A DNA stretch of 64,000 nt from positions 2,294,001-2,358,000 of the forward strand of contig NZ_CP040709.1 of NCBI RefSeq assembly GCF_005952805.1, in the 5' to 3' direction. The translations under genes were made by a program, and so were the position numbers. The notes under the pieces were generated by a model, which searched no databases, had not been told where the DNA came from, and saw only the letters and a list, made by a program, of their open reading frames with translations. How positions within the stretch are numbered: the first letter of the stretch is position 1; each line of letters begins with the position of its first letter. This DNA comes from Inhella inkyongensis (GTDB lineage: Bacteria > Pseudomonadota > Gammaproteobacteria > Burkholderiales > Burkholderiaceae_C). This document shows, piece after piece, positions 9,588-19,683 of this stretch.

Positions 9588-9593
9588 TAGAAT
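9588..9593 (+). promoter_or_regulatory. Candidate -10 box of valS
   Basis: TAGAAT followed by CCGCCCC, 49 bases before the valS ATG. The same hexamer with a similar downstream sequence stands before trxB, trpS and terC in this window. No convincing -35 box is visible at the standard spacing. Confidence 0.35.
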
Positions 9594-9641
9594 CCGCCCC
9601 TTCGCGCGCGCGTGCGCTGCGCCCCAAAAAAGCTCTGAGCC

Positions 9642-12467
9642 ATGACCGAACTTGCCAAGTCCTTTGAACCCGCCGCCCTCGAAGCCCACTGGGGTCCGAC
9701 CTGGGAGGCCGAGGGCCTGTATGCGCCGACGATGGATGCGGCCAAGCCCAGCTTCTGCATCCAGCTGCCGCCCCCCAATGTGACCGGCACCCTGCACATG
9801 GGCCATGCGTTCAACCAGACCATCATGGACTCGTTGACCCGCATGCACCGCATGAAGGGCCACAACACCCTTTGGGTGCCCGGTACCGACCACGCCGGCA
9901 TTGCCACCCAGATCGTGGTGGAGCGTCAGCTCCAGGGGCAAAGCCGCCACGACCTGGGCCGCAAGAACTTCGTCGCCAAGGTCTGGGAGTGGAAAGAGGA
10001 GTCGGGCTCGACCATCACGCGACAGATGCGCCGCATGGGCGACTCGGTGAGCTGGGCCCACGAGTACTTCACGATGGACGAGAAGCTCTCGACCACCGTC
10101 ACCGACACCTTTGTGAAGCTCTACGAAGAAGGCCTGATCTACCGCGGCAAGCGCCTGTGCAGCTGGGACCCGATCCTGCAATCCGCGGTCTCAGACCTCG
10201 AGGTCGAGAGCGAGGAGGAAGACGGCTCGCTCTGGCACATCCGCTACCCGCTGGCTGAGGTGGAAGGTGCGGGTAGTGAAAGCCTGGTGGTGGCCACCAC
10301 CCGACCTGAGACCATGCTGGGTGACACCGCCGTCATGGTCCACCCCGAGGACGAGCGCTACGCCCACCTGATCGGCAAGCAGGTCAAGCTGCCCATCACC
10401 GGCCGCCTGATTCCGGTGATTGCCGACGCCTATGTGGACAAGGAGTTCGGCACGGGCGTGGTCAAGGTCACCCCGGCGCACGACACCAATGACTACCAGG
10501 TCGGTCTGCGTCACGGCCTGCCCATGCTCACCATCTTTGACCTGCACGCCAAGGTGAGCAACGCCGAAGCGGCAGACATCCCGGCCGAGTACATCGGCCT
10601 GGACCGCTTCGTGGCGCGCAAGCAGATCGTCGCCGCACTGGACGCGCAAGGCCTGCTGGTGGAGGTCAAGAAGCACAAGCTGATGGTGCCGCGCTGCGCC
10701 CGCACCGGTCAGGTCATCGAGCCCATGCTGACGGACCAGTGGTTCGTGGCCGTCACCAAGCCCGGCGCCTCGGGGAAATCAATCGCCGACGGCGCCATCG
10801 AAGCCGTGGCCTCGGGCGAGGTGAAGTTCGTGCCCGAAAACTGGACCAACACCTACAACCACTGGATGGGCAATCTGCAGGATTGGTGCATCAGCCGCCA
10901 GCTCTGGTGGGGCCATCAGATCCCGGCCTGGTACGACGAGGACGGCAAGGTCTACGTGGCGCGCAGCGAGGCCGAGGCTCAGGCACAAGCGCCCGGAAAG
11001 ACGCTCAAGCGCGACGAGGACGTGCTGGACACCTGGTACTCCTCGGCCCTGGTGCCCTTCTCCACCCTGAACGACAAGGAACAGGACCTGTTCCTGCCCA
11101 GCTCGGTGCTGGTGACGGGCTACGACATCATCTTCTTCTGGGTCGCCCGGATGATCATGATGACCAAGCACTTCACCGGCAAGGTGCCCTTCCGCCATGT
11201 CTACATCCACGGCCTGGTGCTCGATGCCCAGGGCAAGAAGATGAGCAAGAGTGAGGGCAATGTGCTGGATCCGGTCGATCTGATTGACGGCATTGAGCTG
11301 GCTCCGCTGCTGGACAAGCGCACCCAGGGCCTGCGCAAGCCTGAGACGGCACCGAAGGTGCGCAAGGCCACCGAGCAGGAGTTCCCGGACGGCATTCCCG
11401 GCTACGGCGCCGACGCCCTGCGCTTCACCTTTGCCTCGCTGGCCACCCTGGGCCGCTCGATCAATTTCGACTCCAAGCGCTGCGAGGGCTACCGCAACTT
11501 CTGCAACAAGCTCTGGAACGCCACCCGCTTCGTGTTGATGAACACCGAAGGCCAGGACTGCGGCTTTGTCGAGCATCCGGGCGGCATCTGCCCCAAGGGT
11601 TTCAATCACTTCAGCCCGGCGGATCGCTGGATCGTCAGCCGTCTGCAGCGCGTCGAGACCGAGGTGGCCAAGGCCTTTGCCGACTACCGCCTGGACCTGG
11701 TGGCCAACACGCTCTACAGCTTTGTGTGGGACGAGTACTGCGACTGGTACCTTGAGATCGCCAAGGTGCAGCTGCAAGAAGCCAAGAACGTGGGCAATGA
11801 GCCCGCCGCCCGCGGCACCCGCCGCACCCTGATCCGCGTGCTGGAAACCGTGCTGCGCCTGCTGCACCCCATCACCCCCTTCATCACCGAAGAGCTGTGG
11901 CAGACCGTGGCCGTGGTGGCCGACCGCAAGAAGGTCGACGACGGCCGCCGCATCGTCACCGCCGCCTACCCAGAGGCAAATCTAGAAAAGCTGGACGAAA
12001 CCTCCGAAGCCTGGGTCGCGCGCCTGCAAGAGGCCGTGGGTGTGTGCCGCAGCCTGCGCAGCGAGATGAAGCTCAGCCCCGCCGAACGCGTGCCACTGCT
12101 TGTGAGTGGGGACACCACCTTCCTGGCCGAGGCTGCGCCGCTGATCAAGGCCCTGGCCAAGCTCAGCGAACTGCGCGTGCTGGATGACGCGGCTTTTTCC
12201 CAAGCCACACGCCTGGCCCCGGTGCTGGTCCTGGGCGGCGCGCGGTTGGCACTCGAAGTGCAGATCGACATCGAGGCCGAGCGCGCCCGCCTGGCCAAGG
12301 AGATCGGCCGGCTTGAGGGCGAGATCGTCAAGGCCAATGCCAAACTCGGCAACGAGAGCTTTGTGGCCCGCGCGCCCGAAGCCGTGGTGGCGCAAGAGCG
12401 CCAACGCCTGGCCGACTTCGAAGCCCAGTTGACCCAGCAACGCGAACAGGCCACGCGCCTCGGATAA
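9642..12467 (+). CDS. valS: Valine--tRNA ligase
   Basis: 941 residues. The class I signature HIGH appears as [15 protein letters not shown] and KMSKS as [15 protein letters not shown]. The editing (CP1) domain between them has [13 protein letters not shown]. The C-terminus ends in the coiled-coil arm typical of ValRS ([17 protein letters not shown]). It charges tRNA-Val and hydrolyses mischarged Thr-tRNA in the cytoplasm. galU begins 5 bases after its stop, so the two are probably cotranscribed. Confidence 0.97.
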   Translation: MTELAKSFEPAALEAHWGPTWEAEGLYAPTMDAAKPSFCIQLPPPNVTGTLHMGHAFNQTIMDSLTRMHRMKGHNTLWVPGTDHAGIATQIVVERQLQGQSRHDLGRKNFVAKVWEWKEESGSTITRQMRRMGDSVSWAHEYFTMDEKLSTTVTDTFVKLYEEGLIYRGKRLCSWDPILQSAVSDLEVESEEEDGSLWHIRYPLAEVEGAGSESLVVATTRPETMLGDTAVMVHPEDERYAHLIGKQVKLPITGRLIPVIADAYVDKEFGTGVVKVTPAHDTNDYQVGLRHGLPMLTIFDLHAKVSNAEAADIPAEYIGLDRFVARKQIVAALDAQGLLVEVKKHKLMVPRCARTGQVIEPMLTDQWFVAVTKPGASGKSIADGAIEAVASGEVKFVPENWTNTYNHWMGNLQDWCISRQLWWGHQIPAWYDEDGKVYVARSEAEAQAQAPGKTLKRDEDVLDTWYSSALVPFSTLNDKEQDLFLPSSVLVTGYDIIFFWVARMIMMTKHFTGKVPFRHVYIHGLVLDAQGKKMSKSEGNVLDPVDLIDGIELAPLLDKRTQGLRKPETAPKVRKATEQEFPDGIPGYGADALRFTFASLATLGRSINFDSKRCEGYRNFCNKLWNATRFVLMNTEGQDCGFVEHPGGICPKGFNHFSPADRWIVSRLQRVETEVAKAFADYRLDLVANTLYSFVWDEYCDWYLEIAKVQLQEAKNVGNEPAARGTRRTLIRVLETVLRLLHPITPFITEELWQTVAVVADRKKVDDGRRIVTAAYPEANLEKLDETSEAWVARLQEAVGVCRSLRSEMKLSPAERVPLLVSGDTTFLAEAAPLIKALAKLSELRVLDDAAFSQATRLAPVLVLGGARLALEVQIDIEAERARLAKEIGRLEGEIVKANAKLGNESFVARAPEAVVAQERQRLADFEAQLTQQREQATRLG

Positions 12468-12472
12468 ACAGC

Positions 12473-13345
12473 ATGGCCCAAACCGTCACCAAAGCCGTCT
12501 TCCCCGTCGCAGGTCTGGGCACCCGCTTCCTGCCCGCCACCAAGGCCCAGCCCAAGGAAATGCTGCCGGTGGTCGACAAGCCGCTGATTCAGTACGCGGT
12601 CGAGGAGGCTTATGCCGCGGGCGTGCGCGAAATGATCTTCGTCACCGGACGCCACAAGCGGCCCATCGAAGACCACTTCGACATGACCTTCGAGCTCGAG
12701 GTGGCGCTGGAACAGGCCAACAAGCGCGAGCTGCTCGACGTGGTGCGCTCGGTCAAGCCCGATGACATGGAGTGCATTTATGTGCGCCAGGCTCAAGCCC
12801 TGGGCCTGGGCCACGCCGTGCTGTGCGCCCAGCGCCTGATCGGCAACGACCCCTTTGCGGTCTTGCTGGCTGACGACCTGATGGTGGGAGAACAACCCAT
12901 CCTGAAGCAGATGGCCGAGCAGTTCGACGAGTGGCAGGCCAGCATCATCGCGGTGCAGGAAGTGCCCGCCGAGCACACGCGCCGCTATGGCATCGTGGCC
13001 GGCACCGAGGTCAACGAACGCCTGCTGGACATCAACCGCATCGTTGAAAAGCCCGCGCCTGAAGTGGCCCCCTCGCGCCTGGGCGTGGCGGGCCGCTACA
13101 TCCTGACGCCCGGTGTGCTCCGAGAAATCGCCAACCAACCGCGCGGTGTGGGCGGCGAGATTCAGCTCACCGACGGCATCGCCGGATTGCTGCGGCGCGA
13201 AAAGGTCTTCGCCTACCGCTACGAGGGCCGTCGCTACGACTGCGGCAGCAAGGAAGGCTTCTTGGAAGCCAATGTCGAGTTGGCCCTGGCCCACCCGCAG
13301 ATCGGCCCGGGCTTCCGGGACTTCCTCAAAACACTGGCGCTGTAA
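12473..13345 (+). CDS. galU: UTP--glucose-1-phosphate uridylyltransferase
   Basis: 290 residues, the normal length. The N-terminal nucleotide-binding motif is [15 protein letters not shown], followed by [25 protein letters not shown] and the late [16 protein letters not shown] are also family marks. It makes UDP-glucose for polysaccharide and glycolipid synthesis. It is the last gene of the valS-galU unit, followed at once by a strong terminator. Confidence 0.95.
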   Translation: MAQTVTKAVFPVAGLGTRFLPATKAQPKEMLPVVDKPLIQYAVEEAYAAGVREMIFVTGRHKRPIEDHFDMTFELEVALEQANKRELLDVVRSVKPDDMECIYVRQAQALGLGHAVLCAQRLIGNDPFAVLLADDLMVGEQPILKQMAEQFDEWQASIIAVQEVPAEHTRRYGIVAGTEVNERLLDINRIVEKPAPEVAPSRLGVAGRYILTPGVLREIANQPRGVGGEIQLTDGIAGLLRREKVFAYRYEGRRYDCGSKEGFLEANVELALAHPQIGPGFRDFLKTLAL

Positions 13346-13348
13346 AGA

Positions 13349-13380
13349 ACAAAGGGGCTCCTCGGAGCCCCTTTGTTTTT
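13349..13380. terminator. Bidirectional intrinsic terminator galU / rhomboid
   Basis: A perfect 12-bp stem (ACAAAGGGGCTC, loop CTCG) is followed by TTTT on the plus strand, three bases after galU. The A-rich left flank gives a U-run on the other strand, so it can also end the convergent rhomboid gene. Confidence 0.9.
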
Positions 13381-13390
13381 CAACTCCACT

Positions 13391-13966
13391 TCAGCGCCGG
13401 CCGCTGCGCCAGTACTGCATCAGGCCGAAGGCGCCCAGCATGCCGCCCAAGTGCGCAAAGTGCGCCACGCCCATGCCGCCGGTCAAGCCCATCAGCAGCT
13501 CCAGGCCACCGAATACCGCCACGAAGACCTTGGCCTTCATCGGGATGGGCGGGAACAAGGGCATGATGACCCGCTCGGGAAAAATCATGCCAAAGGCCAG
13601 CAGCAGGCCAAAGAGCGCGCCCGATGCCCCGACCGTGGGTGCGGAGCTGCCAATGGCGGCTGTGAACAGCAGCTGCACGGCGGCCGCGCTCAGCACGCTG
13701 GCCAACAGCAGATGGAGATAGCGCTTTTGCCCGAACAGGCGCTCCAGTTCGCCACCAAACATCCACAGGCCCAGCATGTTGAAGAACAGATGCATCACAT
13801 CGCCGTGGAAGAAGGCGTAGCTCAGCAACTGCCAAGGCATGAAGGCCCCAGAGGCCAGCGGGTAGAGCGCAAACCAATAGGTCAACAGCGGCCACAGCAC
13901 GCTGGCGCAGAACAGACCCACACAGGCCAGCATCAGGGCCTTGGTGATCGGGGGCATTGAGGGCAT
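13391..13966 (-). CDS. Rhomboid family intramembrane serine protease
   Basis: 191 residues from the ATG at 13966; a TTG start 18 bases upstream is possible. There are six hydrophobic segments. WQLLSYAFFHGDVMHLFFNML is the conserved loop and helix 2, GASGALFG holds the catalytic serine, and HFAHLGGMLGA holds the catalytic histidine. It is a membrane protease of the GlpG-like class that cuts transmembrane substrates; its substrate is unknown. It converges on galU across a shared terminator. Confidence 0.88.
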   Translation of the reverse strand: MPSMPPITKALMLACVGLFCASVLWPLLTYWFALYPLASGAFMPWQLLSYAFFHGDVMHLFFNMLGLWMFGGELERLFGQKRYLHLLLASVLSAAAVQLLFTAAIGSSAPTVGASGALFGLLLAFGMIFPERVIMPLFPPIPMKAKVFVAVFGGLELLMGLTGGMGVAHFAHLGGMLGAFGLMQYWRSGRR

Positions 13967-14039
13967 GAAAACTCGACTCTGCAAACCCCGACTCCCGGGG
14001 CGGCCCGCAGTGTAGGGGCCAGATCGTCAGAGGAATTCT

Positions 14040-14124
14040 TGGTGCCCAGGGTCGGACTCGAACCGACACGCCTTGCGGCGAGGGATTTTGAGTCCCTTGC
14101 GTCTACCGATTTCGCCACCTGGGC
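14040..14124 (-). tRNA. tRNA-Leu (anticodon CAA)
   Basis: An 85-base cloverleaf read on the minus strand. The acceptor GCCCAGG pairs with CCTGGGC and an encoded ACCA end follows. The anticodon stem-loop GGGA-CTCAAAA-TCCC gives anticodon CAA, which reads UUG. A long variable arm (CGCCGCAAGGCG), typical of class II tRNA-Leu, and the T-loop GGTTCGAGTCC are present. Confidence 0.95.
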
Positions 14125-14255
14125 AGGTTGCACACCGCGCGCTTCTTCAACAATCCTTCAACATTCGCGGTGTTTGCAAGGCATCGCCTTGTCGGAAGCC
14201 CGCTATTCTGCCACAGCATTTCAGGGCTTCTGAGCAAACCTGCACAATTGAGCGC

Positions 14256-15164
14256 ATGAGCCCAAGTTATCCGACCCTCGAAGACGTGATTGGCCGCACC
14301 CCGCTGGTGCGTTTGCAGCGCCTGCTCTCGCCCGAGCTGGCCGCGCGCGGCAATGTGATTCTGGCCAAGCTGGAAGGCAATAACCCGGCCGGCTCGGTGA
14401 AAGACCGGCCCGCCATCAGCATGATCAAACGCGCCGAGGAGCGCGGCGAAATCAAGCCCGGCGACACACTCATCGAGGCCACCAGTGGCAACACGGGCAT
14501 CGCCTTGGCCATGGCTGCCGCGATCCGCGGCTACCGCATGGTCTTGATCATGCCGGAGGACCTCAGCATCGAACGCGCGCAGACCATGAAGGCCTTCGGC
14601 GCCGAGCTGATCCTGACCCCGCGCAGCGGTGGCATGGAGTACGCCCGCGATCTGGCCGAGCAGATGGCACGCGAAGGCAAGGGCCGCGTGCTCGATCAAT
14701 TCGCCAACGCCGACAACCCGCGCGTGCACTTCGAAACCACCGGCCCCGAGATCTGGCAGGACACCGCCGGGCACATCACCCACTTCGTTTCGGCCATGGG
14801 CACCACGGGCACCATCACCGGTGTGTCGCGCTATCTGAAGTCGGTGAAGCCCGAGGTGCGCATCGTGGGCGCTCAGCCGCAGGAGGGTTCGCGCATTCCC
14901 GGCATCCGCAAATGGCCCGAAGCCTATCTGCCCAAGATCTACGACCCCAGCGGCATCGACGAGTTGGTGCTCGTCAGCCAGTCCGAAGCCGAGGCCATGG
15001 CGCGACGTCTGGCGCGCGAAGAAGGCCTGTTCGCCGGCATCTCGGCGGCCGGTGCCTGCTGCGTGGCACTGAGCATCGCGCGCGTGGTGTCAAACGCCAC
15101 CATCGTCTTCGTCGTCTGCGATCGCGGCGATCGCTACCTCTCGACGGGCGTCTTTCCAGCATGA
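14256..15164 (+). CDS. cysM: Cysteine synthase B (O-acetylserine sulfhydrylase)
   Basis: 302 residues; the start at 14256 gives MSPSYPTLEDVIGRTPLVRL. The PLP lysine sits in NNPAGSVKDRPA, the substrate loop is EATSGNTGIALA, and the phosphate-binding loop is MGTTGTITG. The length and the absence of a long C-terminal extension fit CysM rather than CysK. It makes cysteine from O-acetylserine and sulfide or thiosulfate. The TGA stop overlaps a possible ATG of the Nudix frame, but that start would be encoded in repeat DNA. Confidence 0.92.
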   Translation: MSPSYPTLEDVIGRTPLVRLQRLLSPELAARGNVILAKLEGNNPAGSVKDRPAISMIKRAEERGEIKPGDTLIEATSGNTGIALAMAAAIRGYRMVLIMPEDLSIERAQTMKAFGAELILTPRSGGMEYARDLAEQMAREGKGRVLDQFANADNPRVHFETTGPEIWQDTAGHITHFVSAMGTTGTITGVSRYLKSVKPEVRIVGAQPQEGSRIPGIRKWPEAYLPKIYDPSGIDELVLVSQSEAEAMARRLAREEGLFAGISAAGACCVALSIARVVSNATIVFVVCDRGDRYLSTGVFPA

Positions 15165-15241
15165 ACAATGCCCCCAGTCTCCCTTTGGTCGCCCCCCCCC
15201 CTGGGGGGCGCTGCTGCCCTTGGGGCGGCCCGGCGGGCAGC
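15165..15241 (+). repeat. GC-rich intergenic palindromic repeat, diverged copy
   Basis: Between the cysM stop and the Nudix start lies a C-run/G-run palindrome (CCCCCCCTGGGGGG) followed by GGGGCGGCCCGGCGGGC. It resembles, loosely, the two clearer copies at 24310-24387 and 45830-45901, and like them it begins right after a stop codon. Assignment to the same family is tentative. Confidence 0.35.
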
Positions 15242-15757
15242 ATGAAGCACTGCCCCGACTGCGCCACGGAACTGGCCGACATCGAGTTGCATGAAGACGG
15301 CGGCCCCAAGACCCGTCGCCGCTGCCCGGCCTGCGGCTTCACGCACTGGAACAACCCCACCCCCGTGCTGGCCGCCGTGGTGGAGTGTGTGGATCAAGGC
15401 GGTCGTCTGCTGCTGGCGCGCAATGCGGCCTGGGAGGGGCGCTTCTTTGGCTTGATCACCGGCTTCATGGAAGCCGGCGAGTCTCCTGAGGACGGCATCC
15501 TGCGCGAGGTGCTGGAGGAGACCGGCCTGCGCCCCACAGCGCCGCCACGCCTCTTGGGCGTGTGGGACTTTCAAAAGAAAAACCAACTCATCGTGGCCTA
15601 TCACGTCGCCGCGGCGGGCGAGGTGCGCCTCAGCCCCGAGTTGGCCGAATACAAGCTGCTGGAGCCCGCGAAGGTGCGCTGCTGGCCTCAAGGCACCGGC
15701 CAGGCCCTCGCCACTTACCTGCGGCAACGCGGCATCGAACCCCAGTTTTTTGAATGA
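15242..15757 (+). CDS. Nudix hydrolase with N-terminal zinc ribbon
   Basis: 171 residues from the ATG at 15242. An upstream in-frame ATG at 15161 would add 27 residues translated from a GC-rich repeat, so it was not chosen. The N-terminus carries two Cys pairs (CPDC and CPAC), a zinc ribbon. The Nudix box is complete (GFMEAGESPEDG then LREVLEETGL). It hydrolyses a nucleoside-diphosphate-linked substrate; the ribbon recalls NADH pyrophosphatases, but the specific substrate is unknown. Its stop overlaps the ATG of the TusA-like gene. Confidence 0.87.
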   Translation: MKHCPDCATELADIELHEDGGPKTRRRCPACGFTHWNNPTPVLAAVVECVDQGGRLLLARNAAWEGRFFGLITGFMEAGESPEDGILREVLEETGLRPTAPPRLLGVWDFQKKNQLIVAYHVAAAGEVRLSPELAEYKLLEPAKVRCWPQGTGQALATYLRQRGIEPQFFE

Positions 15758-15990
15758 GCAACCCTGACTTCGATCTCGATCTGGATGTGCGCGGCCTGAA
15801 CTGCCCCCTGCCCATCCTCAAGGCCAAGAAGGCCCTGGCGGAGCTTTCCAGCGGCCAGGTGCTGTGCATCCACGCCACCGACCCCGGCTCGACCCGCGAC
15901 TTCCAGGCCTTTGCGCGCCAAACCGGCCACGAGCTCCTGGCTCAACGCCAGGAGTCCGGTGAGTTCACGCACTGGTTGCGCAAGAAGTAA
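15754..15990 (+). CDS. TusA-family sulfurtransferase-like protein
   Basis: 78 residues with the TusA hallmark DVRGLNCPLPILKAKKAL, in which Cys of NCPLP carries the persulfide. The C-terminal FTHWLRKK matches the family. TusA proteins relay sulfur for tRNA thiolation, molybdenum cofactor or sulfur oxidation; this paralogue's partner is not shown. It is translationally coupled to the Nudix gene (ATGA overlap), and cysM lies just upstream, so the cluster is sulfur-linked. Confidence 0.88.
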   Translation: MSNPDFDLDLDVRGLNCPLPILKAKKALAELSSGQVLCIHATDPGSTRDFQAFARQTGHELLAQRQESGEFTHWLRKK

Positions 15991-17634
15991 TCAGTCGACG
16001 GCCATCGCCTCTTCGGCCAGGGCCTTGTTGTGCGTGCGGTGCAGCTTGCGCAGCTCCACGGCATCCAGCTCGGAAACCGTCTTCTCCCCGCGCTGCAGCC
16101 GGAACAGTCGGGTTGAGGTGCTGACCAGCGCAATCTGACGCTGCATATCCAGCGTCGAGGCCGAGAGCTCCTCGACCAAGGCGGTGTTCTGCCGTGTCAC
16201 GCCATCCAGGCTGGCCATGGCCTCATTGATCTGGCCGATGCCCTGCTGCTGCTCCAGCGCCGCCACGCGGATTTCTTCCAAGGCCTGGTGCACGCTGGCC
16301 ACCGCCTGCAGGGCCGCATCCACGCGGTTGCTGGCCTCGCCCGTGTGGCTGTCGCCCGCGGCTACGCACTCGCCGGCTTCGGCAATCAGACGGCGAATCT
16401 CGCGCGCGGCCTCGGCCGCCCGGCCCGCCAGCGACCGCACCTCGTCGGCCACCACCGCAAAGCCCTTGCCGGATTCACCCGCCCGCGCCGCCTCCACCGA
16501 GGCATTGAGGGCCAGGATATTGGTCTGGAAGGCCACCCCCTCCACCACCTGCACCATCTCGCCGATGCGCCGTGTGGCGTCTTGAATCGCGGCCATGCTG
16601 CTGGCCACCTGCTGCACGCGTTGCTGGCTGTCCTGCGCCACGCGGGTGGTCTCGCCGGCCAGCTCACTGCCCCGCTGGGCCGAGGCCGCCGTATTGCTCA
16701 CCGTGCCGGTGATCTGCTCCATGCTGGAAGCCGTGGTCTGCAAATTGGACGCTTGGTTCTCGGTCCGGTTGGCCAGGTCCACACCGCCGCTGGCGATCTC
16801 GCGCAGCTGCGTCTGCAGGCCATCGATGTCGGTGCGTGCATCCAGCACCACGGTACGCAGATTCACCGCCAATTGGTTCAAGGCCTGCTGCAACTCGCCA
16901 TTCAAGCCTGTGGCATCCACGGCCACATCCTGGGTCAAATCGCCCGAGCCCAAGGCCTGAGCATCCTCCAGAAGCCGACGCAGCGGTGCCTGCAGCACCG
17001 ATTTCAGGCTCCACATCCCCAGCCCGGCCAATCCCAGGCCCACCAGCAGCCCCGCCGTCTTGGGCAGCCACCAGCCGGCCGCCAGCGCGCCCGCCACCGG
17101 CATCAGCGCCAGGCCAAAAAGCCAGGCCTGCTCGCCTGGGAGCATGCGCTGGACCAGCGCCCCCAATCGGTCCACGCGCCGGAATTGCCCTTGCTCCAGC
17201 GCCAGCTTGCGCTGACCCGCAGCCGCCTCGGCGCGCATCTGGGCATAGGCCCGCTCGGCCTGCTCCACCACCGTGCGCGGGCAGGGCACCCGCACGGACA
17301 AATAGCCGGTAATCCGGTCCCCGTCCTTCATCGGCGTGGCGTTGGCCATCACCCAGTAGTGGTCGCCGTTCTTGCGTCGGTTCTTCACCGGCCCACGCCA
17401 GGGCAAGCCCTTCTGGATGGTGTCCCAGAGGTCGCGGAAGGCCTCCTCGGGCATGTCGGGGTGGCGCACCAGGTTGTGCGGCTGACCCAAAAGTTCCTCG
17501 GCCGTGAAGCCGCTGACCTCGATGAACGCCTTGTTGCAAAAGGTGATGCGGCCCTTGAGGTCGGTCACGCTGACCAGGGTCTTGCCGACCGGAAAGGGGA
17601 ACTCGCGCCCGGAGACAGGCTGGTTGTTGCGCAT
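15991..17634 (-). CDS. Aer-type PAS chemoreceptor
   Basis: 547 residues. An Aer-like PAS domain covers about 15-120 ([19 protein letters not shown] and WVMANATPM), the type that binds FAD in aerotaxis receptors. A double membrane segment (about 165-205) and a HAMP-like linker follow. The signalling domain (about 270-500) has [23 protein letters not shown]. No C-terminal CheR-docking pentapeptide is seen. It probably senses redox or oxygen state and controls CheA. It starts 9 bases after the stop of the upstream chemoreceptor, so they are likely one transcript. Confidence 0.88.
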   Translation of the reverse strand: MRNNQPVSGREFPFPVGKTLVSVTDLKGRITFCNKAFIEVSGFTAEELLGQPHNLVRHPDMPEEAFRDLWDTIQKGLPWRGPVKNRRKNGDHYWVMANATPMKDGDRITGYLSVRVPCPRTVVEQAERAYAQMRAEAAAGQRKLALEQGQFRRVDRLGALVQRMLPGEQAWLFGLALMPVAGALAAGWWLPKTAGLLVGLGLAGLGMWSLKSVLQAPLRRLLEDAQALGSGDLTQDVAVDATGLNGELQQALNQLAVNLRTVVLDARTDIDGLQTQLREIASGGVDLANRTENQASNLQTTASSMEQITGTVSNTAASAQRGSELAGETTRVAQDSQQRVQQVASSMAAIQDATRRIGEMVQVVEGVAFQTNILALNASVEAARAGESGKGFAVVADEVRSLAGRAAEAAREIRRLIAEAGECVAAGDSHTGEASNRVDAALQAVASVHQALEEIRVAALEQQQGIGQINEAMASLDGVTRQNTALVEELSASTLDMQRQIALVSTSTRLFRLQRGEKTVSELDAVELRKLHRTHNKALAEEAMAVD

Positions 17635-17643
17635 GAAGCCCTC

Positions 17644-19587
17644 CTAGATGTCGGTGCGGAACTGCGAAGCCGCGCGGGCCAGCGAAGCGGCGCGGTCGTT
17701 CAGGCCGGCGGCCGTGGCCGCGGTCTGCTCCACCATGGCGGCGTTCTCCTGCACCGTGCGATCCACTTCGCGGATGGCAGCGCCCAGTTCTCGGATCTGC
17801 TGCGCCTGCTCGCTGCTGTGCAGATTGATGTCCGCCATCAGCTCGGTGATGCGCCCGATGGCCGTGACCATCTCGGTCATGGTGTTGCCCGCCTCGTTGA
17901 CATGCGCGCCGCCGCTGGTGACGTTGTCAATCGAGTCCTGAATGAGACCCTTGATTTCGCGCGCCGCCGCCGCACTGCGCTGCGCCAAGGCCCGCACCTC
18001 GCTGGCCACCACGGCAAAGCCTCGGCCCTGCTCGCCGGCCCGGGCGGCCTCAACCGCCGCGTTCAGCGCCAGGATATTGGTCTGGAAGGCGATGGAGTCG
18101 ATCACCTGGATGATGTCGCCGATCTTGCGGCTGCTGGCGGTGATGTCGTTCATGGCCTTGACGGCCTGCTCCACCACCGCGCCGCCCCGGCCTGCCACCT
18201 GGGCGGTGCTCTGCACCAACTCGTTGGCCTCTTGGGCGCTGGCCATGTTGTCGCCGACCGCCTGCTCCAGCGACGTGGTGCTGGCGCTGGTTTCTTCCAC
18301 CACGGCGGCCAAGCGCAAGCCGCGCTCTGAGAGGTCTTGATTGGCGGCGGCAATCTCGGCCACCGAGCTGCTGATCTCTTCGGAGGTGGAGCGCACCTGC
18401 AGCACCAGCAGGGTCAGACTGCCCATGGCATCGGCCAGCTGGTTGCCCGAGCGCGCCAATTCGTCGCGCCCCTCCAGCGCTGCGCTGCTGCCAAAGTCGC
18501 CCTGCCCCAATTTGGCAATGCGCCGGCCCAGGGCCGAAAAGCTGCTCTGCGCAGCGGTGTAGAAGCCCGCCAGCAAATAGGCAGCGACGGCCATGAAGGC
18601 GAAGGCCAGGCCCAGGGCCGTCCAGATCTGGCTTTGAAGTTTGGCCTCGCGCACATGCAGCAAGGCTTGCAGCAGATCGCCGCCTTGGTCGTGTAGCTCT
18701 TCGATCTCGTGCAACACGGCATTCACCGTCTTGCCCCACTCGCTGCCGTCGGCCTTGGGCGCGGCCCCCCAAGCGAACTCACTGTCGATGCGCGACACCA
18801 CCTTGGCCTCCACATGCTCCAGGATCTCGGGGCGCAGCGCGCTCAGGGCCTCGGGGTTGGCCTGCTTGGCCTGGGCGTAGACGGCGCCGGCGCGCTCCAG
18901 ATACTCATCCAACAGGGCATCAGCGTTGTGCAGCGCCATGAACATCTCGGGGTCATCGGCAATCTTGCCGTCGGCCAGGAAGCGGCCCACGCTGCGCACC
19001 CGTGCGAGCGCATCCATCAGGCGCGGCACCTCGCTGGTGTAGGCCAGCATCAGCGCATAGGTGTCCACATCGGGGTCCAGCGCCAGATTGGAGTTGTTGG
19101 CGATGTACTCGATGAAGCCGCGCACCGCTGCCACCATCGCATCGGCCTGCTCAAAAGCCTCCAGTGCGTTCTTGGGCGTGCCCGCGCGCACAGCGGCCCA
19201 CTTCTGGCGCAGTTTGGTGAACTCGGGCGCCAGGGCCAGCGGGTCGCCGCTGTCCTTCAAATAGGTTTCAAAGCCGACAAGTTCTTTCTCGGCCTCGGCC
19301 ACATAGCCGTCGCGCCGGGCCGCTGCGCCATCCTGCCCGGCCACCGAGCCAGCAAAGGCACCGCGCCAGCCCATCACCGGCACGTAGGCACCGTCAAAGG
19401 CCTTGATGGCCGCAATGCCCTTGACCTCGCGCTCGGTGAACTCGTACACCCCGTGCCGGTCGCTCACCACCGTGTAGAGCAGGTAGAACAAGGGCACCAG
19501 GGCCGCCAGGCAGACGATGGCGAACTTTTGCGCCAGCGGCAGGGCCCGCATCAGGGCGACGGAGGGGCGCAGGAAGGTTTTCAGCAT
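17644..19587 (-). CDS. Methyl-accepting chemotaxis protein
   Basis: 647 residues from the ATG at 19587; an upstream start is possible. The first membrane segment is about 20-40, a helical periplasmic sensor domain spans about 45-320, and the second membrane segment is about 325-350. HAMP and the long cytoplasmic hairpin follow with GFAVVASEVRALAQRSAAAAREIK. The ligand is unknown; the large all-helical sensor region is of the nitrate/amine-receptor size class. It is upstream of, and probably cotranscribed with, the Aer-type receptor. Confidence 0.88.
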   Translation of the reverse strand: MLKTFLRPSVALMRALPLAQKFAIVCLAALVPLFYLLYTVVSDRHGVYEFTEREVKGIAAIKAFDGAYVPVMGWRGAFAGSVAGQDGAAARRDGYVAEAEKELVGFETYLKDSGDPLALAPEFTKLRQKWAAVRAGTPKNALEAFEQADAMVAAVRGFIEYIANNSNLALDPDVDTYALMLAYTSEVPRLMDALARVRSVGRFLADGKIADDPEMFMALHNADALLDEYLERAGAVYAQAKQANPEALSALRPEILEHVEAKVVSRIDSEFAWGAAPKADGSEWGKTVNAVLHEIEELHDQGGDLLQALLHVREAKLQSQIWTALGLAFAFMAVAAYLLAGFYTAAQSSFSALGRRIAKLGQGDFGSSAALEGRDELARSGNQLADAMGSLTLLVLQVRSTSEEISSSVAEIAAANQDLSERGLRLAAVVEETSASTTSLEQAVGDNMASAQEANELVQSTAQVAGRGGAVVEQAVKAMNDITASSRKIGDIIQVIDSIAFQTNILALNAAVEAARAGEQGRGFAVVASEVRALAQRSAAAAREIKGLIQDSIDNVTSGGAHVNEAGNTMTEMVTAIGRITELMADINLHSSEQAQQIRELGAAIREVDRTVQENAAMVEQTAATAAGLNDRAASLARAASQFRTDI

Positions 19588-19683
19588 CGTGGGTCTCGGC
19601 TGTTTGTTGGATGGGCTCCCCGGGCCCATTCAATCAAAAAAAAGTCCCCGCCGCCGCCGCCAATTCCCTGGGGTTTTCCAGCC

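Noticed and set aside
15161..15241. Upstream ATG that would extend the Nudix protein by 27 residues
   Set aside because: The extension is encoded by a GC-rich palindromic repeat and has no conserved sequence; the ATG at 15242 leads straight into the zinc ribbon.
16288..18330. 680-codon open frame on the plus strand opposite the chemoreceptor genes
   Set aside because: It is the antisense of two clear receptor genes; its translation is His/Arg/Gly-rich with no domain, as expected from third-codon GC bias.
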